Positions 1 to 15,220 are shown, numbered from the stretch's first letter. The stretch: DNA of 55,844 nucleotides from Brachionus koreanus (GCA_016987375.1 PJRA01000048.1:2382490-2438333), one strand, 5' to 3'. Numbers and translations are program-made. The notes: a model not told the origin generated them from the letters alone.

Positions 1-420
1 AAATATTTTTCAAAAATATTGTAAAGAAGGGTGTTTTTTAAACGTTTTTATGTGTTTAAATAGTGTTTCTGGGTGTCTGAGGTGTTTTCTATTTGTTTTT
101 TGAGCGTTTTAGGCTGTTTTTTTAAAATTTTTTTCAATATAGGAGCATCAGATTTTTATCCAGGTTTTTTAAGTGTTTAAATAGCATTGTTGGGTGTTTT
201 AGGTGTTTTTTAATGTTTTTGACGCGTCAAAAACGGTTTAAAACACTCTAAATGAAATATTTTGTTTTGTTTATAAGGTGTTTTTTCCTCGTTTTTTTGA
301 TCCAAAAACGCTCACGTTTTAAACGCAAAAAAAACAAAGCGAAAACGCTCAAAAAACAGCTCCCAAACGCCGTTTAAACAGTGTTTTTTGCCTGTTTTTG
401 TCCCCTCGGGTTGTGTTTAT
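1..420. repeat. Degenerate GTGTTTT/AAACG-rich repeat
   Basis: This stretch stands out from its surroundings by many copies of short words such as GTGTTT, AGGTGTTTT, AAACG and AAACGC. A block at about 52-110 (GTGTTTAAATAG, then GGGTGT, then AGGTGTTTT) is repeated imperfectly at about 173-230, roughly 121 bases later. From about 225 to 400 the same words appear in inverted form (AAAACGC, GTTTAAAC). It looks like the end of a diverged tandem or foldback repeat that continues left of the window. No coding potential is seen. Confidence 0.55.
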
Positions 421-1130
421 ACTTGTTTTCAGTGGAAAAAATTTCATAATCTTGAGAATTTTGTTGCGTAGGATCTGTAGGTCTTTTCTATTTCCTTGGA
501 TGCCAGATTGTATTATAAAAAAACAATAATCAAAAATAGATTATGTGAATTTAAATCAAATGAAAATTTAAAATAAAACAAAAAGCTCTTTGATTAAATA
601 AAGAAATCAAGATTTTACTTTTATTTTTATTATTTAATTAACTTAATAAATTGGAATATATCAAGAAATTTTCTTTTTTAATTGAAATTTAATTTTTTTC
701 CTTAATACGGACCAAAGTATAATCAACATGAATCATTAAACGTCCAGAAGTTCCTTTCATGCTGATCTTTGGTCTTTCTATTCTTCAAATTTTAAATATA
801 ATGATTCTTTTAGATTTTTTATGCTGGTATTCTAAGTTCACTCCAAAGCTTAATGAAACTTTTTATTCTAATCGTAATCAAAATTTGTTCACTTCAATAT
901 TTTCTATTTAAATTGATATTTTTATTTGGATCTTCAAAAATGAAAGCTTTTTTTGCGTAATAATTTTAAATTATTAAATAGTTAAATTTTTTTTAATTTT
1001 CTTTTAATCTACTTAAGAACTTAGAATTCAAAATATCTTTAAATGAATTTTTCAAAGATTAAGCCCCTAATCGACTAATCTATGCTACATTATGAGATTT
1101 AAAAATGATTCTAGTAGTGTTTCAAAAAAT

Positions 1131-1420
1131 CCCTCAATTATTGTTTTGAAATGAATGATGTATTAGTAAAAGTAGAAATAGTATAAATGCTGGGGAAAAG
1201 TGAGTCTTCAAATAGTGGCGCACATAGACCCTCCACTATAACAACCTACGGCTATCTTTTTTTAAGCTAGTTTTTATAACTCATTTTTACATATATTCAA
1301 ATAGCCTTTTTTTTTAAATGCAAAAAAAAAAATAAATTTTATTCTCATAAAACAAATAAATTTTATAAATTTTTGTTTTTTATCTCATTAATTACTGTTT
1401 TGAAATAAATGATGTACTAT
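1131..1420 (+). repeat. Imperfect direct repeat pair
   Basis: A segment of about 36 bases containing TGTTTTGAAATGAATGATGTA at 1131-1166 recurs with few changes at about 1383-1420 (TGTTTTGAAATAAATGATGTA). The spacing is about 252 bases. Both copies follow a CTCAATTA or CTCATTAATTA word. This is probably a short dispersed repeat or a local duplication. No function is apparent. Confidence 0.5.
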
Positions 1421-4400
1421 AAACACTAGCGTAGCTTTTTTTTGTTGTCAAAATTAAAGCAATTAATGCAACAATCTTGAGGAAAGTAATTATTAGAACC
1501 ATAAGCTTTTTATTTTAGGAAAAATTCAAAAAAATATTCAAATCTTTAAATTGAAGCTATAATGACAAAATTGTATGATTAATAATTTTGCTATCAGTTC
1601 ATAGATCGTCATTTAATTTTACATTTAGATTCAGCTTTAAAAAAATATATTTTGGATTACTAAAATCCTAGATTTAAGATAAAATAGCTATTTGTCTATT
1701 AATTTAATTGCATACAATTAAAAAAATGATTTAATGAGTCAATATTTGATAAAAGTTATAAACTATTTGTTAATAATATTTATTTATGAACATAGTTAGA
1801 CAACAATTAGATACTGACAATATTCGCTAACTATATTTTTTGTTCATTTTAAAAAGATAATCTATTTTCATTTTTGCTTTAATTGAAACAATAAACACGA
1901 ATTAGTAAAAAATATATTCTTTAAACCGGTTCTGCAGTCAATTTTAAAAGACACTTACAAATAATTTTATTTGGCTTTAATTTTTTTGTTGTTGTCTATT
2001 ATTTCTTTAGAACATAAAACAATATTTTAAGAAGATATATAAGACTTTATAATTTTGGCCAAAGTTTCAAATCGAAAAATAAAAACAAGCTTCAAACAAA
2101 GCAGACCTAAAAATCCTAATTCAATTTGCAGTAAATTGACCAAAATAAATTCACTCAGTGCGTCAAAATTTTCGAAATTTTTAAAGAACGCTTTGTTTAA
2201 AAATTTTGTCAAGAAACTCTATAAAAAAAGTGCTAACAAAATGAAATTAATTTTTTTTATTTTAATTCTAAGAAATAATTAAATCAAAAATCATCTGATT
2301 TGACGGGGCTAAATATATTTTGACTTTTTCAATTCGAATAAATAGCCTCTTTTGAAGATTTATTTGTTCAAGTTTAGAGTTTTTAAATGAGCTAATATTA
2401 AAATTTCTTTTCTGAATAAGAAAAAAATAAAAATTCGTCTAGTGTTAATTTATTCTAAAGAAATTAAAAGCTATTTCCAGGCAACAAAAACTATAACCAC
2501 AACAAAGACGGTGACTCGATTTATTAAGTCAAGTTCCCGTTTCAACAAACCCCTACAAGCTTATTAAATCACTAGGCAAACTTCTCGCTTAGGATTTGAA
2601 ACGGAAGAGAATTTTTTCTAAACTGCACGACGCCTCTTGTTAAATAATTTAGACAAATTGAATTAAGTGCGTGATCATGGCCCGATTTAGAACAAATCAA
2701 TTGTTTTATATTCAAAAGGCCAATTTGTTTTTAATGATTCTGTTATCCACTTTTTTAGCCAAATAATAAATTAACAACTTCTAAATCTCTCTTAAAAACA
2801 CATTCTATCATTAGAATACTTAATTTAGTTTTAAATTAGGACCAATCGGTCGGCTCAAGTGAGACTAACTAAAGGCATAAAATAAATTTTCGAATCATTT
2901 GTTTTTGACCAAATGGACCAGTGCTCTAACTTGATAAAACACTCATTATTAAGTCAGTTTTTTTTTTTAACTCTATTTATTTATATATTTGCTGATTGCA
3001 ATTTGAGTGCAATTTAAATATTTTTTGCTATCAGATTTCAAATCAAACATAGATAAATGTGATTATATTAATATGCAGCAATAATTTGTCTCTAAAATGA
3101 TTTAAGTGCCTAGATTTTCGTTGATTCGAAAATAAATTGCAGTATAAATTAATTTTTTTAAGTTGGTTTTGTTGGAATCTCTTGAGTGAGATTACTATTG
3201 AATTAGGAAACCGAAAATTAATTTATGTCCAATCTTTTTAATTTAGGAAGTTGATTTTTACGATTTAAGTAGTAATGACTTTTTATTTTTATAATAATAA
3301 AAATGCAAATTGATTTTCAATATTTAGTTAAAGAGCAATTTTATTTTTTAATGTTATTTACTTAGATTTACCTTTATTTTTGTTGATGATTTGTCAAAAT
3401 TTCAATTTTGGTTCCTAAAGAGAAAAAAATTACTAATGGAATTATTATAAGTTAGCTTAATTCCAAGGTGCATTAAGTCAAAATTTTCTATATAAATCTT
3501 AAATCAATAAGATTGGTTTTTTTTCATATTTTATAAAACATGCAATTATAAAAATCGCAAGACATCATTTTTTCTGTAACTTTCAGAATTTTAAGTTTTT
3601 TTTTATTTTCTAGGCTATCCCAGCAATACAAATATAAATGGCTTATTTAAAATTACGTAACCACTTTTTCTTTAATCTTATTAGAATCGAAATCGGCTAA
3701 AAAGCAAATAGCAACATATTAATACTATTTAATTCAACATTCGATGGCATGTGGAGACTAAAGATAATTTTTTACAAATAAAAAGCTTAATTAATATCTC
3801 ATTTTGCATTTTTTTTAAAATTTTATTTCTAAATGATTTTTAATTTGATTTTATTTATTATTCAAATGAAATAATTGTACAAAATTTATATATTTATTTT
3901 GAATATTAAAATAATTTCTAGCAAATTTAGTTTCAATAATTTTTGCCAAAATTTTGTTTGGCCATAATTTAGTTTTTTCTTCAATAAAGTCTTATAAAAC
4001 TAAAGAGTTTTCGGAGTTTTTATTCTTTTGATTTATTCAGGTCTGCTTTTTGATTGATTTCTTAATTTCAGTGATGTTGCACGCTAAATTGAACTTAATG
4101 ATAAAATTGGGGCAAAATTTTTAACTGATAATTTTAGAGAACACAGGCCGAAGCATCAAAAGCTAGACCTATCGAAACTGTTGATCGCTTCAAAGAGATC
4201 TTAATTTAATAATGATGAATTTAAATACAGATTCTAGCCCAAAGTGATGCATCAATACTTAATTAAGCTAGATAGCGAGATTTAAATTCAAGATTCGCTT
4301 CTTAAATATTGCTAGCCTTATTTTAGTAATCGATTCAAAAATATTTAATAAAGGTAAACAAATTTTGTGCAATGTTTATTCACAATACTCTTGGTGTATT

Positions 4401-7400
4401 ACAATATTTGTTCATAGTTTATCTAATTTTATCTATAACGAATTAATTAAATACAAAAAAACAACAACGATTGCATCTAATGAATACAAATCGAATTTTC
4501 AGCCAACTCATAAATAAAAACCCCAATAATAACTTTAAAATCTGATTTTTTTCTAGATATGCAACTAATTTAAATTTATAAATTTTGGCGCATCACCCAG
4601 TGTTAATTTTTGTATGATGTCACTCTAAATTAGTCTCAATATCCGAACTAATTTTTTTACTCAAAATTTTTGTATTATCTGAGATGGAATTAATAGAATA
4701 GATAATTATCATAGAGGACAACTTTTTCATGACATAAATTCAATTAATAAAAAAGAAAAATATTTAAAAGAAAGCAAAAATTATGGATTTTAAGCACGTC
4801 AAGAAATCTGAATGAAAAAATTTTGAGAAAAAAAATTTGATAGCTTTTTTAATCAAGTTTTTTAGATTAAAAATTTTCTGGCCTAATGAGAGTCTATTGT
4901 TGTGCTTATTTTTCAAGATACTGATGACGTTTGAGTGGCCAAAGTTAACCATGAGAAAGTTCTATTTTTTGCAATATCCAATTTTAATAAAAAAAATTTT
5001 CCAAAAAGGAAATAGAAATTCAATTTATTCTAGTTAAATTTAAATATATCTAGAGATGTTGTTTGTTAAACAAATCCCATATGTTTAAGATTTTAAGCAT
5101 ACAAAAATTGAATCAAAAGAAAATTATATTTCTCAGATAAAAAAAAATAGTTATGTAATGAAAAATTTGTTTGTTTTTTTTTTTTTTTGATACAAATTAA
5201 AAAAAAATATGTTTTTTTTTATTTTTCTTAATTAGTTCAATTGATTAATTTTAAATCTAAATTTATGATTTTTAGAATTGTTGATTTTAAATTCTAGTTT
5301 AAGATTAAAATTTCGACTGAAAGTTAAGAAAATATTTTTTTTATAAACAACATTTATATTAGTTTTCTCTTTATTAGCTTTGATTCAAATAATTTGCCTG
5401 AATTTTTAGAACTAGAATCAAACATTTTTTAAACGCTTTGTTTTTTTCTCATTCGAAATAGATGTATAAATAAATATGAACTATTCATTTTATGAATATT
5501 TTATTAGCTGAAATCGAAATTTAAAGTATATTAATGATCTTAAAATCCTAATAAAAAAATAATTAGTTCAGATTTAGCTTAATTTTGTCAGTTTTAAATC
5601 TTAAAGAAAACTTTCAGCTAAACTGATCGCGTTTAGCTTAAAAATGAGGTTTTCAAGGGCTAAAATTTTTAATTAAATGGAAATATAATTTATATTTGTT
5701 TTAAATTAAATGATATTTTATTTGAGGGATTCAGCAGGTAAAATAAAACTAAGCATTGACTAAAAAATAAACTTTAAAATTTCAATTGTTTCTAGAACCA
5801 AATGAGCTTGTTATCTTAATAAAACGCATATATATCTAAATTACCGTCTTTCATTTGGATCGATTAATTTTTCGACCAACAAGTCTTTTTAGGGATGAAG
5901 AGTTTATTCAGTTAGAACAAAATCGTATAAATTCAATCTGTCTTTCAAAAATAAATAATCGAATAAGTGAATTTTTAGATTGATTGTTTTAAAGGCAATT
6001 TATTTGTAGTAGATAAATGATAAAATCCGACCAAATATATGTGTATATAAGTATATATCTATCCAACTGTTTCTCCAATTTTATTTTCTAAATTCGAATG
6101 CAAAAGATTTTATTTTGTTCTTTTTTCTAATTCAGCTCATTATTTTAGGAGCAAAATTTTCAAATCAAGTCTGAGAATTTTTTTTAATTTCTAATTTATT
6201 TGTGTACCTTTATCTTAATTTTTGATCTTTCAGATAAATACAATTCCGGGATTTATTTCAATTTAATTATTGTGCGGATGTTGCTGCGGTATTTGGAATC
6301 ATGAAAAAATTTAAAATCATAGATGATAAAAATTAGATTATGACAAACTGTATTTATTTAGAAGCATAGAACAAAATCAATTCAAGAATTAATTAAATGA
6401 ATTGATAAAGAAATTTTGATAAGTATTGGAAAAATACAGAATTGAATTTAGTTCATTTTTTAAAAGCCAAATTTGAGATGAAACTTAATTTTAAGTAATT
6501 AAATTTCAAATTGTTTGTTTTCAGATTAGCGGGGTACTTTATTTAAGATTTATTTATTATCAAATAGTAAATTTTCCAAGTATAACAAAAAAACAAATTT
6601 CGACTAGGTTAATTAGAATTTTAATTAAAGATGTTTTAAGCATTGAACAAATTTGAGGTGTTTATTTATTAAAATGCAAAATTTTAAACAATAAACATTA
6701 TGTCCAGCTGATATGCAATTAAATCAAATTTAAATTGGGTAAACAAGCTCCCGGAGTTTTCATTCGGAAATTTATGAACTATTTGCTTGGATAAAGTTTG
6801 TGTTTACAGTCGAATTGAGTTTTTCTTTTTTTTTTAGGACATTTAAGCTAAGAATATTTTGAAGAACTATTTTTAATTCAAGTTAAATTTATTTTTCTTA
6901 GCTTCTTGTTGTTAGAGATTTCTTTTTTCTCTATAGAGTACAAAAATTATCAAAAAATTTGATATTTATTCTATTGTAATTTGAATTTGGAATAATATTT
7001 GATTTATCTTAAATTAATAAGAGAAATTTTTCGAAATATTCCGAAATTGTAAACCAATTTCAAGCTAATTTTTAACTCAAGAGGCGTTTATTATTGTGAT
7101 TAAAATTCCCTAGTCAAAAATATTAATCTAGCCTTAAAAGTTCACAATATTATCTTAGACTTGAAATTTGTAATTAATTTAGTTTAAAAATTTAGCCTTC
7201 ATTTAAATTTAAGATCATTAAATGTTTGACTAAATAAAATTAGATTTCTTAGACCAGAAAGCTTTTAGACGCTTCCTTTTGTTTAAATTTAGTCTTAGAT
7301 TTCTGGAAGGAAATCCAATAGTTAGGATCAAAAATTAAAAACAATGCAATTTAATCGTAATAAATTTTCAATTTTTCTTTTCCGGTTGGGATAGGAATAT

Positions 7401-9804
7401 ATTTCAAAAGATTTAGAATTCAATGATTTGAAGACTTATGGTCTTTTCTTCTTAAATTTGTCATGGACAATTTAATGAATTGTGACTTAAAAAAAACAAA
7501 AGAAACAAAGTGAATGCTTTATTTTTTAGACTATTAAACAAATCGATTTATTGGAAAAACTAGACAATTAATTCATCTAAATTGAAGCTCGAAAATTTGT
7601 TGTTGTATAATGATAAACGAATAAAGTTCTAATAAAATTTAGAACATATAGATATAATTAGTTTAGTTTAGCTAAGCGAGAGGTTATAATTATGGAAACT
7701 TTTTTGCTTTAGAGTTTTATTGTTTTTTTTTTCAGGGCCAAGGCAAACAATTATAAAATAATTAAAACAACCCAAAAGCAATGCTTTAATAAATTGGGAT
7801 TTGTGTGCATTATTTTATCGAAATCAAGATATCTTTTTAGAAAAAAAATAATGATTTATTTCATTGTATTTCGAAACTTATGCAATTTTAAAACTCAAAA
7901 ATTGTCTCCTCTCACCACTTTGTCAAAAGGAAACAAACACTTGTTTTAGAAATATTTTTTAACCAGTATTAATATAATTACAAACTAATGAAGTCTAAAA
8001 ACAATTATTATAATATTTTAATTTTATTTAATTAGAATTATTTTCAAGACTAGAAACAAGGGTATCAGAATTTTTTCTGATTGAGGGAAGTAGGCTTTAG
8101 ATTTGCCTTAAGTTTGAAATGCTAGATATATTTATTTGGCCTAAAGACATAATTACTTACAAAATGATAAATTCGATTAAGGTCATTTGATTATTATTGC
8201 TGCTAAGTGAAAGCTTTATCCTAGTATTAATTTAAAAAAATAATTCAAAAGTGAAATTTCGGTAAAATGATTGAAAAAAAAGACTATTTAAGGTCATTAA
8301 TTCAATATTTGTTCAAAATTTAATTTCGAAATTTATTTTTAATTAAATAAAAAAAATCTGTATTGTCTTAAGTTATTCAGCGTATAAAATTAAAATTGTC
8401 ATGGACAAAGAATAAGTCATTTAAACATTTAAAATAAATAAAAAACTAATAAATCAAATTTATTTAATTTATGTGAACTAATTTCAGCATTACAAACGAT
8501 CTTAAAATAGTTTTCTTTTATTTTAAAACTAATAAATCCAAATCTAATTTATCACTTGTTCTGAGCATCCCGTAGGTCGATCAACTTGAGAACAAAAGAA
8601 ACCAAAGTGAAAAATTCTCACTCGTTTCCTTTTCTAGCTATCTAGTAGTAATTCGATATAAGAATCGATACAATAAAGCCTAAAATAAGATAGAGCGTCA
8701 CGTTTCTAATTCACACTTAATTCAATTCAATAAAAGCATTCAAGCAGGCTTTTTGTTTTCGATTCTCGGTCATTTTATCGCTCAGAATTTTTCAAATTTT
8801 AGTACAACTCATAATTAAAATAAGTATTTTCATAATGATAAAAAATATCGCAGCCATTCTTGTTGAAAAAAAAATAGAAACATAAAATATTTCTATAGAT
8901 AAAGCTTTTGAAGGAAATTAGGTTTTCTAGGCCAAATAGTTACAAATAAAGTTCTAAATAGTTAAGTATTAATCTACAGTTTAAGTTTTATTGCTCTGCC
9001 AAAGATAATTGCTTGCTTTTTCAAGATATGGGAGATAGAAGCTACATTTTTCTACTATTTTTGATTAGTCTTTGTTTCAAAAATTTCAAATACTACAATG
9101 CTGATTCATCTTTTATTTCTCAATTTACCATAAATATTTAAATTGCGCTCTGTGAGGCTCTATTAATTTTTGAGTTTTTAAAATTCTATTTAACTTTAAA
9201 AGCTATTAATTCAAGGTTTTTGTAGGGATTGGATTTTCTATAAAAAATCAAAAATTCTGTTAAATTAAAAATTTCAAAACAAACTTTGAAATTTATTTCA
9301 TCAAGTAAATTGTGTGTTCCATCAAATCGATTCAAAAACTAGCAACTTTTTTTATATTTAAAAAAAAATTTAATTTTCTAAAAAGTAAGAAATGAAAATT
9401 CAATTTTTATTCAGTCAATGATTAAAGACAGAAAATTTTTTTTCGAAATATTTTGAGCAAGTTTTATGAAGGCAAAGTAAAAATTTTGATAAAATTTCAT
9501 TTAAAATTAGACTTATTTATTTTATTTTTGTTTATAAAAATATATTTTGACCTTGTAAACCGTCATTTTTAAACAGATTTTTTTCTTTCTTTTTGACTTA
9601 AAAAGCCTTTTATTTTGAAGTTTGAAAAGTAATGGACAAAATTAGAAAATTGCTAAAAATTGTAGCAAAAACTTTTATTATTTTTGTTTAAATGAACTAA
9701 AATTTTAAAACAATTATTTATTTATTTTACGATTTTTAGTACAAAATTAGAATTATGCATTAAAAAGTGAAGAAAAATCTTTTTATTTCTTTCTTTTAAA
9801 CAAA

Positions 9805-9850
9805 GACCACAGTGATATATTCAGCAATATATTTTGTGGTCACAAAATAT
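9805..9850. repeat. Overlapping hairpins
   Basis: GACCACA (9805-9811) pairs with TGTGGTC (9835-9841), with an inner stem ATATATT/AATATAT around a CAGC loop. The right arm of that stem also belongs to a second perfect hairpin, ATATTTTGTG (9829-9838) against CACAAAATAT (9841-9850), with a two-base loop. The two folds are mutually exclusive. The sequence shows only the symmetry; any role is unknown. Confidence 0.55.
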
Positions 9851-12800
9851 AAAATAAGATAGTTAAATTATTTATTCTAGCTTTTAAAAATCAATAAATT
9901 TCAAGTATTGTTTTAATGAAACCGAATTCAAATCTTAGATCAAAATTCCGAACTAAAGATATTTCGAGTTTTGAATTACCAAAACCTTAAGTTTTTATTA
10001 AAGGCTTTAATATTTGTGTAAATAAAGCTATCGGTTTAGATTTACGGTTGATTTGATTAATAAACCGGTAGTTAGGAAAATATTCTCAAGATCTAAATCT
10101 AATTTTTCTAGGGCTTTTTCATTAGTCTTTCTTTTGATAATATCAGTTTAATTTAAGCATGTGCGTGTTTGGGTTTAAAAAAAAATTTAAATGAATCGTA
10201 CAAAATTGTTTATAGATAAACTAAGCCTGAGCAAATTTTGCTGTAGTTTATGAATTGAAAAATCAATGAAAAAGCTAATCAAAGTTTAATTATTGAGCGT
10301 TTTTTATTCCGGTTCTTTTTTTTTAATAATCGGACTGGATAAATTAGCACCTGAGGCTATTTTTATCTTTAATAAACGCCATTTTTCCCACGCTTATACA
10401 AATAAAAATAAATTTCTAATACATTTCCGTATATGCATTCTACGTTTATTTTTTCATTTTTTTAATCTAGTTTTTTTTTTAAGTAAAATTTTTTTGCCAT
10501 TTTATTTTTTCAATTTTAACAAAATTAAAAAATACTTACGGAACTAATTTTTAGTGTTTATGAACCAAAATTTTCATCGATCATAAAGTTTACGCTTAAT
10601 CAAATATGTGATTATGAGCAAAAATTTGTTCAATAAAACTTAAAGGTTAATCTGGATTAAACGGTCTAATCCAAAGTATTTCAGCGTCATGGTGAATATT
10701 TTGAGACCAAAGATTATTTGGCTATTTGGCTAAAATAAATAAACGCTGAATTATTAAGATATATAATCTTAGAAAAAATTTGTATTCAAATTTACTCAAA
10801 TCTGTACAAATAAATACTTAAACATTTTGATTTGTTTGTAATTTAACTTAGTCAAGTTGAGTCAATAGCTTTCAGAGAAGATTGTCTTAGAAAGAAATTT
10901 TGAATTTTTTAGCTAGTCTGGCATAACGTTAATTTTTTTATTTAAGAGTTTTCAAAATCATTTTTCAAGTGGATTTGTAAATTAAAACAAAATGATTGAT
11001 GTACTTGCTTAAATTTAGTTTTGTTTGAAGACTCAAGCCTTAAATAAAAATTAAAATTTAATTTATCATTTCAAAATGGTTTCTCGAAAGGTTGCTAGTT
11101 AAAATGTCAAGCGTCAAGAACAAATAACTCCAGGCTTTATTTATTTTGTGAAATGAGAAAATTTTTTAATAAAAAGTTTTAGTTGAATTTTTTTTTATTA
11201 AAAATTTCATAAAATAAAGGTTAATAAAGCGTACCTAACACGATTTAAGTCAAATATTAATAGATCAAATATTTTTTCTTTTATTTTATTTTTTCACTCG
11301 AATGATAATTCTAGATTTTTAACTCAGGATGAAGGTATTAATTGCTTATTCTTGATTTTCATATAAAAAAATAATTTAAACTGACTTTACTTTTGAAAGA
11401 AAAAAAATTTTTTATACTAACTTTTGCTGCACTATTAAAAATTTATTAATTTAAATTTTTTGTATCAAGCATAATTGAATAATTATGTCTAAAATAGAGT
11501 AGAAATTCAAATGGATACTTTTTTTGAGTTCAATTATTATGAGCTTTTTGAAAGCAGTTTTTTATTATTCAACTAGCTTAAAGCCATTAGAACAAGTTGA
11601 ACATATTTCATATATAACTTGAATTAATTTTATGATGACACTTTATTTGTTGATGAAAAAAAATAATTTTTTAATTGATTATTATTGAGTAAAATTTGAC
11701 TTTTAGTTCAACAGTTTTTGTCTAAGAGAAAATTGTAAATTAAAATGCGTAAAAATTATTTGAGGTTTATGACAATGGATCGTAAACTGTCTACAAATTG
11801 TAAAAATACGATAAAAGAGTGCAGTAGCCGGTTATTTTTCAGCTTTATTTGATTTATGAGTATAATTATTGGGTCATTCAAGTAGTCTCTGTTCTATCTA
11901 GGATTTCTAGGTGAATATTTTCAACCAAATTATCGCTCGGCAAATTTACATGTCAAAATTTAATCAAATTAATGTCATTTAAAAATAAATTTTTTAATTA
12001 ATTATACCTCACATTATTAAATTATAAATTTAGATTTTGCCTCAAAATTTTTATTAAGCAATGCACAGATTTATGTTGTAGATCTCGTGGCCAGAGTAAA
12101 ACAAATGCTGTCAAAAGGTTATGATAATATTTGATAAGTAAAATGTAGAATTAAAACATCTTTAGGCATTCTAAATTAAGATTCTAATAAGCACATTAGA
12201 ATGAACCTTTGAGGTAAGAGCAACATTTATCTTAACAAAGAGCATACTTGTTTTTTAGACTAAGTAAACAATTCGAGATTTCAGATAATTTAAAATAGAT
12301 TAAGATTAAGCTAAATTTTAGCATAAAAAAAAAATTTATTGTCACTAAAGCGAGCTAAATCGCGAATTAGACATGGCAAAATTCGTTTATTTAGCACACA
12401 ACAAAAAGATTAAAGCTTTGTATCACAATTTTTGGATATTTAAAAAGAATAAAAAAGGTGAATTTCTTGCAAATTTTGATAAAATTTTCAAATATTTGTT
12501 ATTAGATTATGATTTAAATTTAGCCTATTAAAAAAAAAATAAAAAGTGTTAAAAGACTAGAATTTTTTGTTGTTGTTGAAAAAAATTAACTACGTGCTAG
12601 TCAATTTTAACTTTAGCTTCAAGTACTATCAAAAATTAAAATATCTTACACTCAATTTGAATTTGGTTTTAAATTTTAATTAAAAATTTGGTTATCAATT
12701 TCCGGGCCGCTATTAGGTCTCAGTGTAGTTATTTAAATGGAGAAAAAATAATGAGAACTAACTAGATCATGATAAAAAAAATTGTATTCTCTTCTATTTT

Positions 12801-15191
12801 CAAATACAACTATTTAATTTAAATTAAGTTAAATTCGTTTTTTTTTTAAAACTGCTTTGTTGTTTTTTTCTCTTGTTGTGCTCGCTTTGTATTTTATGTT
12901 TTGCTTGCTTTCAATCTAAAATTTCAAATTATTATTCATCATAATCATTTCAAAATAGAGGTCAAATAATAGACTAAGATTTTTCTTTATTTGTAGATAA
13001 TCTAAACCTTAAGTGTTATTTAAATTTGTAGTATTTACCGATGCGTCCAGAACATTCGATTTTAATCAACTACTACTCGATAGGAGTTCTTTTGTCGAGA
13101 TCAAATCCGGTTCACCTTGGTCAAGCGGATATTTTCCATTCAATAAACTCATGACTAGACTCTAATTAAAACTTTGTCCACTCCAATTAATGCTTCTAAA
13201 TCGTTTAATTTCTAGGTTAACTAACCGAGTTGACTCGGATGCAGGTTTGCACAAAATTTTGTTTTCTTTTTAATCTAAGCAAATATAAATAACTAATTAA
13301 GACTTAATAATATTATCAGATTTTAAAAAAAAAAGAACTGATCGATAACATATGCTGAATTAGGAGATCCGAATCTAACTAGCTCATATGCTTTAGATAA
13401 ACAAAATTATTAAGCGTTTAAAAAACCAAGTCATTTGATTAATTAGCTCAATGAACTAAATTATTCTGGCACATTTCAACAAAAGTTTGGTAACAAAATA
13501 AAATTAATTCTAGTTTCATATTATGCAATTTTTGAAAAGATGGTTTATTTTTTTCCCAGATGAAATAAAATTTAAGTTAAAATTTTATGATTTTTTTTCA
13601 TTATTAAGTTGTGTTAATCATGGATTTATTTCAGTTTAATTTAATTTGATTTAACTTGAAAAAAAGTCATTTTATTAAGGTTCTGTGACGTGATCTTTGT
13701 ATTCTGTTGCTATTAATGTTTTGAGGAAAATATTAATGAATATTTCCAAAAGATTGTTTATCAATGATTACGTAAAATATCAACAAATTTAAATATTTTT
13801 AAGTTGATATTTTATTTTTCTATAATCACTTTTGCTATTTGATGCAAAATAAAATCTTTTTTTTTTATTTTGGAAGGTAGCAAGAAAAGAGAGCGATTAC
13901 TCAACTTATTTTCTCGTTATTATCTTAGAAACTATCGCTCTAAGATATTTCAGGTTACGGGCAAAATTTAATTCAAAAATTTAATTTTATCTTTGAACTC
14001 AAATTACAAATTTTAATTAATTAAAAAAGCCCCAATATTTTTTTTAAAAGAATTTAATTTTAAGTTGTTTTTTTTTCTAATTTCTAAATCTTTTTTGGAA
14101 ATTTTGAATTTCATCTTATTTAGTTTTCAAATTTTTTTATATTTAACAAATTTTTAGGGCCATCATAGATATTCTTCTAATCAAGTGCCATAAAAATTTG
14201 TTTTTTAACGCCTCACTAAAAGTCCACGAACTTGGTTTTGTTGAAAATTACGGCTTTCGAGTTCATATATTTTCATCTTTACAATTTTAGGCCCTGAAAA
14301 TTCAATCTTTTCTGAAGAACTAACACCAAGTTCCTGGCTTTTTTAACGCCGCATTTAAAAACAAATATTTACGCTATTTTTTTATCAAATGACTCTAATA
14401 AAACGAGTTATTAATGCAAAATCAAAAGGAAAAAAATTATTTATTTATTTAAAATATAGGTTGGGTTATCCTCTGGCAATTTGAAATGGAACTTAGTCCT
14501 TCTTTTTAGCCAAATGTTTTTAGTTTATTCTTAAACAAATTTTAAAATAAAATAAAATATAATTTAAAAAGATATGTTTTAAAAAAGTAATCTTTTAAAA
14601 TTAGAATTTAGTTTTTTCTTTGAGACAGAAGTTAGTGATTGATGGATTGCTATATAATTTTATTAAATAAAAAGAATTATTCCAAGCATTTTTCTATTCG
14701 AGTAAATGTCGTGATGATGTGAATTGAAAATCTAAGTCAAATTGTTGAATAATTTTAAATCCAAATTTAGTTTTGAAAAAAATAAGACACATAGAGCCAA
14801 CACATATTTAATCCCTTGAATTTTAGCTAAGATTTTTAAAAGCTTAGTCGTTTTAAAATTTAAAGCTTTTTCATATTGAACTGGTCAACACTATTTTGTG
14901 AACATTTTCTCAACTAATCTGAATAATTTTCTCTTTTTTTTTTATTTTTCAAATTAAAAGCAGTTTCGCAATGAACAAGGCTCAACTTTTTCCGTCCGTT
15001 CAAGATAAAATAAAATTCAAAGAGATTATGAAAAAAAAATTAAGCTATTGTTTAGACACGTAGTCTTAATTTGTAATTAAAGACAATTGATTTGCACATT
15101 TGTGCAAAACGCATTGATGCACGAGGAAAAAAAATTATGCGCTTAAAACAAAAATAGACCTTTCTTGACCTAACAGTTAAATATCAACAAT

Positions 15192-15220
15192 AAATGAATG
15201 AATGAATGAATGGATGAACG
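15192..15220 (+). repeat. TGAA tetranucleotide microsatellite
   Basis: Five to six units of ATGA/TGAA in a row, with one GGATGAACG variation at the right end. A simple sequence repeat about 740 bases upstream of the receptor gene. Confidence 0.8.

Noticed and set aside
2055..2282. 75-codon Lys/Ser-rich open frame and its antisense partner
   Set aside because: Low-complexity composition, a non-ATG start (TTG), and overlapping frames on both strands; no support beyond openness.
10293..10547. 84-codon open frame on the plus strand
   Set aside because: It begins on a non-ATG codon, is Phe/Ile/Lys-rich as expected from A+T-rich DNA, and has no domain, exon signals or recognisable family.
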